From assembly GCA_038211295.1 (NCBI GenBank), contig JBBQVS010000005.1:1-64000 (forward strand): a stretch of DNA of 64,000 nt, written 5' to 3'. Positions 9,049 through 17,526 of the stretch are shown piece after piece; position 1 is the stretch's first letter, and each line of letters starts with the position of its first letter. A program made the translations under genes and the position numbers. The notes beneath the pieces were generated by a model, which saw only the letters and a list, made by a program, of their open reading frames with translations, was not told the DNA's origin and ran no database searches. The stretch is from JBBQVS01 sp038211295 (GTDB taxonomy: Bacteria; Chloroflexota; Ktedonobacteria; Ktedonobacterales; Ktedonobacteraceae).

Positions 9049-9077
9049 TTGTATGCTCGGTAGTTTTGCGATATACT
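9049..9077 (+). promoter_or_regulatory. Sigma-70-type promoter before R-M genes
   Basis: TTGTAT at 9049-9054 and TATACT at 9072-9077 are spaced by 17 bases. The promoter originally served the hydrolase gene whose start remains at 9140, and now probably drives the restriction-modification genes. Confidence 0.6.
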
Positions 9078-9139
9078 AGCACTACGTTAGTGTCGTATTT
9101 TACAATGAGGCTCCCAAGTAGACCTCTTGAGGAATTTTT

Positions 9140-9331
9140 ATGGCTCAACTAGAGCAACTTTCAGCAGTTGAAACTATCCGTGTACGCGATACACGCTGTA
9201 TCGCTGCCTTCCAATGTGGTGCGCCGGAGGGCTGCCCATGTTTCTACTTTCATGACACAGGTTCAAATCGCCTAGAGGCGTCCTTCTACGATAGAGCCAC
9301 GCACACACCCTCACAAGGAGAACCTCAATGA
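9140..9331 (+). pseudogene. Truncated alpha/beta hydrolase start
   Basis: A 63-codon reading frame with a good ribosome-binding site (GAGGAA). Residues about 14-50 (VRDTRCIAAF..GAPEGCPCFYFHDTGSNRLEASFYDRA) match the first strands of alpha/beta hydrolases, where a G-x-P-x-G-x-P-V-F/Y-x-H-G-T-x-G-S-R pattern is usual. The oxyanion-loop glycine is aspartate here, and everything beyond strand 2 is missing. The last about 10 codons are unrelated, and the TGA overlaps the methyltransferase ATG (ATGA). It is probably a hydrolase cut off by arrival of the R-M genes; it may still be translated and couple translation into the next gene. Confidence 0.55.
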
Positions 9332-10881
9332 GTAGCAGCGTTTCTTTGAAAAACTTGGAGGATGTTCTTGAGTACATAGAAGCTCTCAGATTAGCATCTG
9401 GACACAAGCAAAACAAGGATATTCAGGCCACATTGGGACAATTTTTCACTCCTGCACCAATAGCTCAACTCATGGTTTCGATGCTAGAATGTTCATCTTC
9501 TACTATTACCATCTTAGACGCGGGAGCAGGGATTGGTTCTCTCTTTGCTACATGTGTTGCATGTTTATGTTATCGAGAAAAACGTCCTCAAAGAATTGAA
9601 GTTACTGCCTACGAAATTGATGCCACATTAATAAACAGTTTATATGATATGATGAATCTCTGTAAATCTTTGTGCGAAAAGGTCGCAATTAGTTTTCATG
9701 GGGAGATACATCAGAGCGATTTTTTAACAGATAGCTTGGAGATATTGGGCCATTCTCTCTTCACTCCTGATGCTAAAGTATTAAAGTTTAATTGTGTTAT
9801 ACTCAATCCACCCTACAAAAAAATACAAAATACTTCTAAACAGAAGCGCATTCTCCAAAAGTTAGGAATTGAAACAACTAATCTCTACACTGGCTTTATA
9901 TCTATAGGAATACGCTTACTGGCACCAGATGGAGAAATTGTAGCGATCACACCAAGAAGTTTCTGTAACGGCCCGTATTTTAAGCACTTCAGACAACACT
10001 TCTTGCAGATTATGTCGCTACAACACTTACACACATTTAACTCTCGCACTGAAGTATTCAAGGGCAATGCTGTTCTTCAAGAGAACATAATTTTTCATGC
10101 AGTGAAAAATTTAACAAAAGCGAAAAGTGTTTTCATATCCTCTAGTTCTGGAGCAATTAAAGCTTCGGTTTCTACTTATGAAGTTGGTTATGATGAAGTA
10201 GTGCATCCCGAAGACCCGCAATCATTTATTCATGTTGTTCAAGATAAGCATGAACAACAAATCGCGAGACATATGTTAGCTTTTCGGACTTCTCTAGAAG
10301 AGTTAGGATTAAGTATTTCTACAGGCAAGGTAGTTGATTTCCGTGTTCCAACTGTACTTCGTACAAATTTGGATACTGGTACGATTCCTTTGCTTTTCCC
10401 AACTCACGTGGCCTATGGTGCTATTATATGGCCTAAGCCCAACGGGAAAAAACCTAATGCCCTTTTAGATGTAGAAGCTACTAAGATACTACAAGTACCA
10501 AACGGCTATTACGTTCTCGTAAAGCGTTTTTCGGCCAAAGAAGAAAAGCGGCGCATTATCGCTGCTACTTATGAACCTAGGGTGACGACTACTGGATCAA
10601 AGGTGAGCTTTGAAAACCACTTAAACTACTTTCATCACGCTGGGCAAGGCATTAGTCCTAACCTTGCTAAAGGGCTTACCGCTTATCTAAACTCTTCATT
10701 AGTCGATACTTACTTTCGTCAATTCAATGGTCACACCCAAGTGAACGCAACAGACCTCAGAAATATTAGATACCCAACATATTTACAGTTAGAAAGATTA
10801 GGCGATAAAATACCTACAATCTATCCCAGCCAAACTGAGCTAGATAAACTAATACAAGAAGAGTTCTTCATTTATGTATAA
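9328..10881 (+). CDS. Type II adenine-specific DNA methyltransferase
   Basis: A 517-residue N6-adenine DNA methyltransferase of the gamma/Eco57I-like class. It has GQFFTPAPIA (37-46, typical before motif I), motif I DAGAGIGS (64-71), and catalytic motif IV NPPY (160-163). The C-terminal half is a target-recognition region. With the following gene it forms a PstI/BsuBI-type system, whose known members modify adenine in CTGCAG; the specificity here is inferred. Base composition is clearly more AT-rich than the neighbours, which suggests transfer. The ribosome-binding site is AAGGAG, 7 bases before the ATG. Confidence 0.88.
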   Translation: MSSSVSLKNLEDVLEYIEALRLASGHKQNKDIQATLGQFFTPAPIAQLMVSMLECSSSTITILDAGAGIGSLFATCVACLCYREKRPQRIEVTAYEIDATLINSLYDMMNLCKSLCEKVAISFHGEIHQSDFLTDSLEILGHSLFTPDAKVLKFNCVILNPPYKKIQNTSKQKRILQKLGIETTNLYTGFISIGIRLLAPDGEIVAITPRSFCNGPYFKHFRQHFLQIMSLQHLHTFNSRTEVFKGNAVLQENIIFHAVKNLTKAKSVFISSSSGAIKASVSTYEVGYDEVVHPEDPQSFIHVVQDKHEQQIARHMLAFRTSLEELGLSISTGKVVDFRVPTVLRTNLDTGTIPLLFPTHVAYGAIIWPKPNGKKPNALLDVEATKILQVPNGYYVLVKRFSAKEEKRRIIAATYEPRVTTTGSKVSFENHLNYFHHAGQGISPNLAKGLTAYLNSSLVDTYFRQFNGHTQVNATDLRNIRYPTYLQLERLGDKIPTIYPSQTELDKLIQEEFFIYV

Positions 10882-11854
10882 CACTCATACTGCACACATA
10901 GAGAATAATAAACAAAAGATAAACGAAGCGTTACGTATTATTGACCTTCTGGGTTTTGCACGCCAGCAACAAAATGAAAGGTCAGCATTAACACTGTTGG
11001 CATTACTAAGCTTGAAACCAGACACTCCCTGGTTATCTGCCAAAAACCCTTTAATGGGTATAACTCCAATGATGGATTTTTTTAGAGTTAATTATGAAAA
11101 GGATTATGCTCCTAATTCAAGAGAAACTGTTCGCCGTCAAACTGTTCATCAGTTCTTAGAAGCAGGTCTCATTGTGGTTAATCCAGATGATCCTGCTCGT
11201 CCCGTCAATAGTGGAAAAACGGTGTATCAGATTGAGCAAGGCGCGTTAGAGATGTTGCGCACGTTCGGTACTTTGGATTGGACAAAAAATCTCAATGTTT
11301 ATCTTTCAACACGAGATACTTTGAAACAAAGATATTCTCAGGCAAGAGAAACGCATCGTATTCCTGTCACGGTTGCACCTGGAAAAACAATTACGCTTTC
11401 ACCTGGGGGTCAAAATGTTCTTGTTGAGAAGATTTTAAGTGATTTTGCAGAAATATATACACAAGGAGGGAAAGTCCTTTATGTCGGTGACACCGATAAC
11501 AAGTTTGCTTATTATGACAGAGACAGTTTAGCACAATTAGGTGTATCAATCGAGTTGCATGGCAAAATGCCTGATGTGATTATCCACCATGTAGCGAATA
11601 ATTGGCTTGTGTTGGTTGAGGCCGTTACTTCTCATGGGCCTATTGATGGAAAGCGCAAAGATGAGTTGAAACGTTTATTTCGCATGTCTAAAGCAGGGCT
11701 TGTGTTGGTCACAACTTTTCTTACACGCGATGCTATGATGGGGTATTTGCGTGATATCGCATGGGAGACAGAGGTATGGGTAGCAGAGGCCCCAACGCAT
11801 ATGATTCACTTCAATGGTGAAAGATTTTTGGGGCCATACGAAAATTCACATTAG
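10874..11854 (+). CDS. PstI/BsuBI-family restriction endonuclease
   Basis: A 326-residue type II endonuclease. The N-terminal half (to about 130) is a winged-helix-like part. The C-terminal catalytic part has VLYVGDTDNK (201-210) and the family hallmark GKMPDVI (230-236), LVEAVTSHGPIDGKR (247-261), which places the PD...E...K active site. Its ATG lies 8 bases inside the methyltransferase gene, so translation is coupled, with modification first. No controller (C) protein is visible. The gene is AT-rich. Confidence 0.93.
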   Translation: MYNTHTAHIENNKQKINEALRIIDLLGFARQQQNERSALTLLALLSLKPDTPWLSAKNPLMGITPMMDFFRVNYEKDYAPNSRETVRRQTVHQFLEAGLIVVNPDDPARPVNSGKTVYQIEQGALEMLRTFGTLDWTKNLNVYLSTRDTLKQRYSQARETHRIPVTVAPGKTITLSPGGQNVLVEKILSDFAEIYTQGGKVLYVGDTDNKFAYYDRDSLAQLGVSIELHGKMPDVIIHHVANNWLVLVEAVTSHGPIDGKRKDELKRLFRMSKAGLVLVTTFLTRDAMMGYLRDIAWETEVWVAEAPTHMIHFNGERFLGPYENSH

Positions 11855-11951
11855 TGAATTCTCGTATGTGTTACAATGCTGGCGTAGAGGTTCAAACAAT
11901 GGAGTGCCTCTGGCAGAAACGCTTTTTATTTTTTGGAAGGATACAGGACAA

Positions 11952-12803
11952 ATGACGATTCGCAAGGTAGGGGTCGTTGGCGCGGGCTTGATGGGCGCAG
12001 GGATTGCCCAGGCGTGCGCCCAATCGGGTTATGAAGTCGTTGTACGCGAAATCAACCAGCAACTTCTCGATAAAGGCTTGTCACGCGTTCATGTTGCGTG
12101 GGATACAATGGCAAGCAAAGGCAAACTCACGCAGGAGCAGGTAGCAACGAACCGCGCACACATTCGTGGTACGCTCGACTTTGCTGACTTCGTGGATTGC
12201 GACCTTGTGATCGAGGCCGTGATTGAAAATATGGAAGAAAAACTGCGACTCTTTCCCGCGCTTGACCACGTATTGCCCTCCGATGCACTCATCTTGAGCA
12301 ATACCTCATCGCTTAATATCACACAGATGGGAGCGGTTACGAAGCGACAGGATAAGATATGTGGACTGCACTTTTTTAATCCCGCACCCGTCATGAAGCT
12401 TGTAGAAGTCGTACAAACGATTTCTACATCACAAGATACCATTGACACGGTGAAACAATTTGCGGTCTCGCTGGGCAAAACACCTGTGCTTGCTAAAGAT
12501 ACCGCCGGCTTTATCGTCAACTTCCTCCTGATTCCCTATTTGCTAGCAGCGATTCGGATGCTCGAAAACGGCATGGCGACACGCGATGATATAGACGCGG
12601 CAATGAAACTTGGGTGTGGCTACCCCATGGGGCCATTTACGCTGCTCGACTATGTTGGCCTCGACACAACTATGTGGGCAGCGGAAGCAATTTATGAAGA
12701 ATATAAAGACCCCCTGTACGCCCCACCACCACTACTCCGCCGTATGGTTATCTCTGGCATGTATGGACGCAAAAGCGGCAAAGGCTTCTACGACTACCAA
12801 TAG
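11952..12803 (+). CDS. 3-hydroxybutyryl-CoA dehydrogenase family enzyme
   Basis: A 283-residue NAD-dependent 3-hydroxyacyl-CoA dehydrogenase, which interconverts 3-hydroxyacyl-CoA and 3-oxoacyl-CoA in fatty acid or butyrate metabolism. The N-terminal NAD-binding motif is GVVGAGLMGAG (7-17). Catalytic Ser119 and His140 (GLHFFNPAPVMKLVE) and the substrate-site NTSS are present. The C-terminal all-helical dimerisation domain is complete. The start at 11952 is preceded by AGGACAA; a longer reading frame upstream overlaps the endonuclease gene and is not needed. It is followed by a very strong terminator. Confidence 0.92.
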   Translation: MTIRKVGVVGAGLMGAGIAQACAQSGYEVVVREINQQLLDKGLSRVHVAWDTMASKGKLTQEQVATNRAHIRGTLDFADFVDCDLVIEAVIENMEEKLRLFPALDHVLPSDALILSNTSSLNITQMGAVTKRQDKICGLHFFNPAPVMKLVEVVQTISTSQDTIDTVKQFAVSLGKTPVLAKDTAGFIVNFLLIPYLLAAIRMLENGMATRDDIDAAMKLGCGYPMGPFTLLDYVGLDTTMWAAEAIYEEYKDPLYAPPPLLRRMVISGMYGRKSGKGFYDYQ

Positions 12804-12813
12804 CATGACAAGC

Positions 12814-12869
12814 ACAAACAAAGAACCGCGCCACTCATAGAATTGCGAGTGGCGCGGTTCTTTGTTTGT
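12814..12869. terminator. Bidirectional terminator, 23-bp stem
   Basis: A perfect inverted repeat (12814-12836 with 12847-12869, GC-rich core GAACCGCGCCACTC) with a 10-base loop. A-rich on the left arm and T-rich on the right, it can stop transcription from both convergent genes. Confidence 0.9.
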
Positions 12870-12885
12870 GAAAACAGGTTAGAAT

Positions 12886-13692
12886 CTATTCCGGATTGGT
12901 TGCCCGCCTTGGCAAGGTTTTATTATTCGCATACAAACGGCGGCGATCACCAACGTACTTTTGCGGCGTTGGACGTACCTCCTCATGATGATACGAGCCA
13001 CTTGCATCAGTATTCATACCAGGAAAGTTCGGGCCATAGTTGTAATGTCCCGTCTCTGCTGGTGAGAGTGGCCCCCGCGCATACTGAGCAATGCCAGTCG
13101 TGACAGGCTCACCATACTCCGGTGCATCATCATACAAATCATCAGGAACAGCGTTATAGCCTTTGTAGAGTAGTTCGTCCTCGCGCAACGCCAGTCGGAC
13201 TACACCTCTTTTTATATCGTTCGTAGCAAGATTTTGTGGCACATAATAGGTTTTTACCAGTAAACCAGAACGCTCGACAAGAATGTAGTTTGTAAAACGC
13301 GCCTCTACTGTCCCAATAATATAACCCTCTTTGTCAACAGCTTGCTCGCCCAACTTGAAACGTGACAGCACTTCTTTTCTACGATACAAGTCCGTAAGCC
13401 GATTACTCGCTGGTGCCATCGGGTCTTCCAACGCCCAGCCTAAAATACCAATAACAACAAGCGGCGCAGCAACAATTGTAAGCCAGGGATTTTCAGGAAA
13501 GAATAATAGCCCAATAACGGCGGTTAGTATCGCGGCACTTAGTAAAAGAGGCCACAGGCTAGGGTTAGGTAAATGGATATGATGTTCTTCCACATCATGA
13601 CCGCTTACATTCTCTACTACGCCCTCTTTTTCCGCAAGGGATTTACTTAGCTCTTCTGTGGTAAGATTAGCACTTTGAAGAGAACTATCCAT
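12886..13692 (-). CDS. Membrane protein with PRC-barrel-like domain
   Basis: A 268-residue protein in three parts. Residues about 35-90 carry an H-H-I-H-L-P-N-P-S-x-W-P motif and two transmembrane helices ending in G-W-A-L-E-D-P-M, closely like the small subunit IV of bacterial aa3-type cytochrome oxidases. Residues about 108-180 form a PRC-barrel/DUF2171-like beta domain (AVDKEGYIIGTVEARF). The tail is tyrosine/proline-rich and disordered. No oxidase subunit genes are nearby, so a role in respiration is only a guess. The ribosome-binding site is AGAGGAG, 11 bases upstream. Confidence 0.6.
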   Translation of the reverse strand: MDSSLQSANLTTEELSKSLAEKEGVVENVSGHDVEEHHIHLPNPSLWPLLLSAAILTAVIGLLFFPENPWLTIVAAPLVVIGILGWALEDPMAPASNRLTDLYRRKEVLSRFKLGEQAVDKEGYIIGTVEARFTNYILVERSGLLVKTYYVPQNLATNDIKRGVVRLALREDELLYKGYNAVPDDLYDDAPEYGEPVTTGIAQYARGPLSPAETGHYNYGPNFPGMNTDASGSYHHEEVRPTPQKYVGDRRRLYANNKTLPRRATNPE

Positions 13693-13849
13693 AAGCTCTT
13701 GCTCTCCTCTAGGAATATAATAGGTCTGCGAGGACTTCCAATTGCAACATTTGTCCTACTCATACTAGCATAACAAATTTCTCAAAATGATGCAAGGATT
13801 CTTGCATAGCAGCAGGACTAGCTGCTTGCCTCACTCTCTACGAACCACA

Positions 13850-13888
13850 ACGCTCCAATAGCAAACCAACCTATTTCTATAGGAGCGT
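13850..13888 (-). terminator. Probable terminator after SDR gene
   Basis: An imperfect inverted repeat, ACGCTCC-x-ATAG with CTAT-x-GGAGCGT, sits just past the stop of the minus-strand SDR gene. The T tail is poor. Confidence 0.45.
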
Positions 13889-13912
13889 CGTCGTATACAC
13901 GCTTAACCTTGG

Positions 13913-14680
13913 CTACACAGCACCCGTGTTATGCATTAAGCCACCGTCAATGAAAAACGTCGAACCAGTAACATACCCTGCCGCCTCCGACGCAAGATAG
14001 ACGGCCAGGCCCGCAATCTCTTCGGGTTGCCCCATACGATGCAACGGAATCTCCGCAAGCAACGCATTCCATTTTTGTGGGTCAGCCTTCACATCGGCAT
14101 CAATCGGAGTATCGACAGCTCCAGGGCCAATATTGTTGACCGTGATGTTGTGTGGCGCAAGCTCAAGACAAATTGTACGCGTCAGCATCCGCATCCCGCC
14201 TTTCGCGCAGCAATATGGTACGTTCTGTGGCATTGGGAGGTCTTCATGCACAGAGGAAATGTTGATGATACGTCCGGCAGTATTGCTTTTCACCATTTCG
14301 CGGGCAGCAGCTTGAGCGCAAAAAAAGGCTCCCTTGAGATCAACGCCTAGCACACGATCAAATTGCTGCTCGGTCACGTCCAGAAATGGGCTATGAATCT
14401 CCATACCGGCATTGTTGACCATAATATCGAGTTTGCCAAAGTGCGCTACCGCTTGCTCAATCAGTCCTACCGCCTGCTGATATTGCGACACGTCAGCCTG
14501 TATCACAAATGCCTTGCCGTTGGCTTTTTCGATTGTTTGACGTACCTCTTCCGCCTTATCTTGAGCGTGCGCATAGTTGATGACAACCGCCGCCCCCTCT
14601 TTTGCGAACTGTATCGCGATGGCACGTCCAATACCACTATCCGACCCTGTAATTATTGCAACTTTTTGCTCTAACTGCAT
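13913..14680 (-). CDS. SDR oxidoreductase, glucose 1-dehydrogenase-like
   Basis: A 255-residue short-chain dehydrogenase. The cofactor motif TGSDSGIG (11-18), NNAG (89-92) and the catalytic Ser142/Ser143, Tyr156 and Lys160 are all present. The ISSVHEDLPMPQNVPYCCAKGG stretch is typical of the bacterial glucose 1-dehydrogenase subgroup (NAD(P)-dependent oxidation of glucose to gluconolactone), but SDR substrates are hard to read from sequence. A single gene with an AGAGGG ribosome-binding site. Confidence 0.85.
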   Translation of the reverse strand: MQLEQKVAIITGSDSGIGRAIAIQFAKEGAAVVINYAHAQDKAEEVRQTIEKANGKAFVIQADVSQYQQAVGLIEQAVAHFGKLDIMVNNAGMEIHSPFLDVTEQQFDRVLGVDLKGAFFCAQAAAREMVKSNTAGRIINISSVHEDLPMPQNVPYCCAKGGMRMLTRTICLELAPHNITVNNIGPGAVDTPIDADVKADPQKWNALLAEIPLHRMGQPEEIAGLAVYLASEAAGYVTGSTFFIDGGLMHNTGAV

Positions 14681-14802
14681 GTACTTCTGCCCTCTTTCTC
14701 GCGCATGTTAAAACACTTTCACAAAGCCACTGTATATGGCTCTGTTTGGTACACGGAACAGAAAAAATGAAGTTTCACAGGAAGCAAATACAGCTATAGC
14801 TG

Positions 14803-15660
14803 TTATTTTTCTTTTGCCAGAGGCAACTGATTCTTTACAATATTGGTGTTCTGCGTAATTGCTCCCCGACCACCACTTCCGTGTGCGCGTTCTAGCGGTA
14901 ACTGCTGATGGTGGTACAATCGATTCGCCAATAGCGTGTGATTCGAGGTCATCGCTACCTGCATCGACTCGATGATCGTTTCCAATCGCTCGATACTCGT
15001 AAACATATCTTGCATGTTGGTGATAGTGCCATCGAAAGGTTGTACCGCTCGTTCTTCATGCATATGCATATCATGTTGCTCGTGTAGCAGCTCTTCCCGT
15101 AGACTTTGTAATCGTACCGACAAAAATTGCTCTATATTCTTGAATGAGGCACTAAACGACTCGTCAAGCGAGGCGAGGCGTGCATCCAGTGCGTTACTCA
15201 CAGCATTTGTCAAATCATCCCAGGGTATCTCTGTTTGTACCTCTATCTCGTCAAACTCGGACGACGTGTCAACCGAGTATGTTGACCCATCACTCGCGGG
15301 CGCGAAACGCTCGTTGAGAAGCTGGTCAAAAGAAATCAGTTGCGTGTCTAGCGCACGCTCTACAATATCTTCTAACTGCTGCTTGATCCCTGTCCCGTTT
15401 GGCTCTCCCATACCACCATGCACTTGTTGGCTCTCTGTACGCTGATTGATTACTTCTTTCAGCTTCCGATACTGGTCAGCGAGATGTAACAAAAATGTTC
15501 GTACAAGTTCTTGCTGTGTGAAAGCAAGCCTTTGATCCATTTCACGTTTGAATACGTGCATACGCTGGTCAAAACTACGTTCTAACTCGCGTCGTTGTTG
15601 TCCTAGCTTCTGCTCTAAAATTGTATGGAAAGACTGAAGTTCGTCTGGTGTAAAAGACAT
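14803..15660 (-). CDS. Coiled-coil protein of unknown function
   Basis: A 285-residue soluble protein, not recognised. The first about 75 residues are a charged coiled coil (QQRRELERSFDQRM, FTQQELVRTFLLHLADQY), followed by an acidic central part (about 110-150) and further helical heptad-like segments (ASLDESFSASFKNIEQFLS, SIERLETIIESMQ). There is no signal peptide or membrane segment. The repeated pattern of F/L with LDxxL motifs suggests a self-associating filament or scaffold. The ribosome-binding site GGGGAG is 9 bases from the ATG. It is transcribed divergently from the luciferase-like gene. Confidence 0.55.
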   Translation of the reverse strand: MSFTPDELQSFHTILEQKLGQQRRELERSFDQRMHVFKREMDQRLAFTQQELVRTFLLHLADQYRKLKEVINQRTESQQVHGGMGEPNGTGIKQQLEDIVERALDTQLISFDQLLNERFAPASDGSTYSVDTSSEFDEIEVQTEIPWDDLTNAVSNALDARLASLDESFSASFKNIEQFLSVRLQSLREELLHEQHDMHMHEERAVQPFDGTITNMQDMFTSIERLETIIESMQVAMTSNHTLLANRLYHHQQLPLERAHGSGGRGAITQNTNIVKNQLPLAKEK

Positions 15661-15799
15661 TGTGCGCTCTCCCCTTTTCCCTTGCGTTCACATCGCTACC
15701 TGACGTATGATGCAATGTAGTATAGAGACACCAACACAGGTGTGTCAATAAAATGAGCTAATCACGCCAATGTTGGCTAGTCGGTTGAAGGGACGCCAG

Positions 15800-16708
15800 A
15801 TGCAGCTTGGAATTGGACTACCCCAGGACGGAGCCTTAGCCTCACCGCAAAACATCGTTCAGATAGCCCAGGAAGCAGAACGTTTAGAGTACGCCTCGGT
15901 CTGGGTATACGAGCATTTGTTGCGTCCAACGCACCCCACACGCGGCGTACTGGGCGGTGAACCGGAGATGCAGTCCGAGTTTTATGCCTCGACTTACGAT
16001 CCGCTTGAAACGCTCGCCTACGTTGCAGCTAAAACACATCATATCAAGCTGGGAACAAGCGTCATCAATGCGCTCTTTCACCCGCCACTTATTCTCGCAC
16101 GCCGTTTTGCCACGCTCGATCAGCTTAGTGGCGGGCGCGTGATTGCGGGACTGGGGCAAGGATGGATGGATGAAGAATTTCAGGCGGTCAATGTTCCCAA
16201 AAAGCGACGTGGTGCTGGCATGGAAGAGTATGTTCAGGTCCTGCGAGCTATCTGGGGGCCAGACCCGGTAAGCTTCAATGGTCGCTTCTACACCATTCCA
16301 GAGTCGCAAATCGGCCCCAAACCAGTGCAATCGGACGGTATTCCTATTATCTTTGGCGCATTTGCTCCAGCTGCACTGGAACGCGCCGCACGCATAGCCG
16401 ACGGCATCAATCCGGGCAACTTCCCCTTGCCTTTCTTGACGCAAATCATTCAGAACTTTCACATCAACGCAACCGCTGCCGGACGTGATCTACAACGTCT
16501 ACAAATCATCGTGCGCGTTGTCGAGTCCAAACGACCCGGCCCGCCGCGTCAGCCACTCATTGGCTCGATTCAGGAGATTAGCGAGGATATTATACACTTA
16601 CAAGAACTTGGCGTTCAACATGTCATTTTCGATCTCAACCTGAACCAGACGCCAATTCTGGAGCAACTTCGTTTTCTCGCACAACTCCGTGCCGCAGTTC
16701 CGCTATAG
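15800..16708 (+). CDS. Luciferase-like (LLM) F420/FMN oxidoreductase
   Basis: A 302-residue TIM-barrel flavin- or F420-dependent oxidoreductase of the bacterial luciferase superfamily. It starts with LGIGLPQ and has VWVYEHLLRP, IKLGTSVINALFHPPLILARRFATLDQLSGGRVIAGLGQGW and FGAFAPAALERAARIADG, all standard for the family. The substrate is unknown. The ATG at 15800 follows GAAGGG by 7 bases and matches the family start; an in-frame ATG at 15770 has a poorer site. A strong terminator follows. Confidence 0.85.
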   Translation: MQLGIGLPQDGALASPQNIVQIAQEAERLEYASVWVYEHLLRPTHPTRGVLGGEPEMQSEFYASTYDPLETLAYVAAKTHHIKLGTSVINALFHPPLILARRFATLDQLSGGRVIAGLGQGWMDEEFQAVNVPKKRRGAGMEEYVQVLRAIWGPDPVSFNGRFYTIPESQIGPKPVQSDGIPIIFGAFAPAALERAARIADGINPGNFPLPFLTQIIQNFHINATAAGRDLQRLQIIVRVVESKRPGPPRQPLIGSIQEISEDIIHLQELGVQHVIFDLNLNQTPILEQLRFLAQLRAAVPL

Positions 16709-16752
16709 GACGCGAGAGAAGCGCACGTTGTTATGCTTCTCTCGCGTCCTAT
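16705..16752. terminator. Bidirectional terminator, 18-bp stem
   Basis: A perfect inverted repeat (16705-16722 with 16735-16752, core GGACGCGAGAGAAGC) separates two convergent genes; it overlaps the stop codon of the plus-strand gene. Confidence 0.85.
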
Positions 16753-16755
16753 CAC

Positions 16756-17526
16756 TTATGCCGCGACTTTAACGCCTGCCACCTCGTCTAGCAACGTTAG
16801 ACTTGCGTTAGCGATAGCTACATGAGCAGCTTCGCGCGAAATAGTCGGTTGCCCGTCGCCATCTTGCGGCCCATAATCGCCAAAGAACGCATGAACACCA
16901 CCCTGTATCATGACGTAGACTGTCGTCGGGGGAAGCAGTTTTTTCGCGGTGGTTACTTTCGCGGGAGTCGCCAAACCATCGTTCGTGCCAGCAACGGACA
17001 CAACACGCAATCCCGTCTGCTTAGAGAGGTTGCCATCAGGATAGGACGCGTAGAGTAATAGCCCTTTGATTACCGCGTTACGTGCAGCGAAACGACACGC
17101 CGCGACTCCTCCAAGCGAATGACCACCAATAACCCATGTCTTGATCGACGGATTAGCAGCGATTACATTCGCGGCCAGATTTTCGCCGAGTAGCGCGATA
17201 TTCAACGGCATCTTCACAATAAACGCCGCGTACCCATGTTCCGCGAATGTTCGCATATAGCGAGCATAAGCGTCGGGGTCAACGCGTGCGCCCGGATAAA
17301 AGAGTATTCCTTCAGTAGGCTTCTGTACTGGCATAAACGTGATAACATCGTTTGTCGTCGTCACCTGTACGCCCCGCCCACTGCGGAGCGCATCCATAGC
17401 CTGTGTCGAAGCGGGAAAGGGACGCAACCACCAGGCCGCACCCACAACCGCGATCAGTACAACAGCGACGATACTAAGAGCTACCCACCGCCAGGTGCGG
17501 CGGCGAGGTCGGGATTTCGCCTTCAC
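16756..17526 (-). CDS. Membrane-anchored alpha/beta hydrolase
   Basis: A 256-residue hydrolase with a basic N-terminus and one transmembrane helix (residues about 13-33), so the enzyme domain is outside the membrane. The nucleophile elbow is GGHSLGG, the acid is Asp in NDGLAT and the histidine is in GGVHAFFGDYG. It matches the PF12695-type (dienelactone-hydrolase-like) group of unknown substrate. Its start overlaps the stop of the upstream hydrolase gene by 4 bases (ATGA), so they are co-transcribed. Confidence 0.8.
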   Translation of the reverse strand: MKAKSRPRRRTWRWVALSIVAVVLIAVVGAAWWLRPFPASTQAMDALRSGRGVQVTTTNDVITFMPVQKPTEGILFYPGARVDPDAYARYMRTFAEHGYAAFIVKMPLNIALLGENLAANVIAANPSIKTWVIGGHSLGGVAACRFAARNAVIKGLLLYASYPDGNLSKQTGLRVVSVAGTNDGLATPAKVTTAKKLLPPTTVYVMIQGGVHAFFGDYGPQDGDGQPTISREAAHVAIANASLTLLDEVAGVKVAA

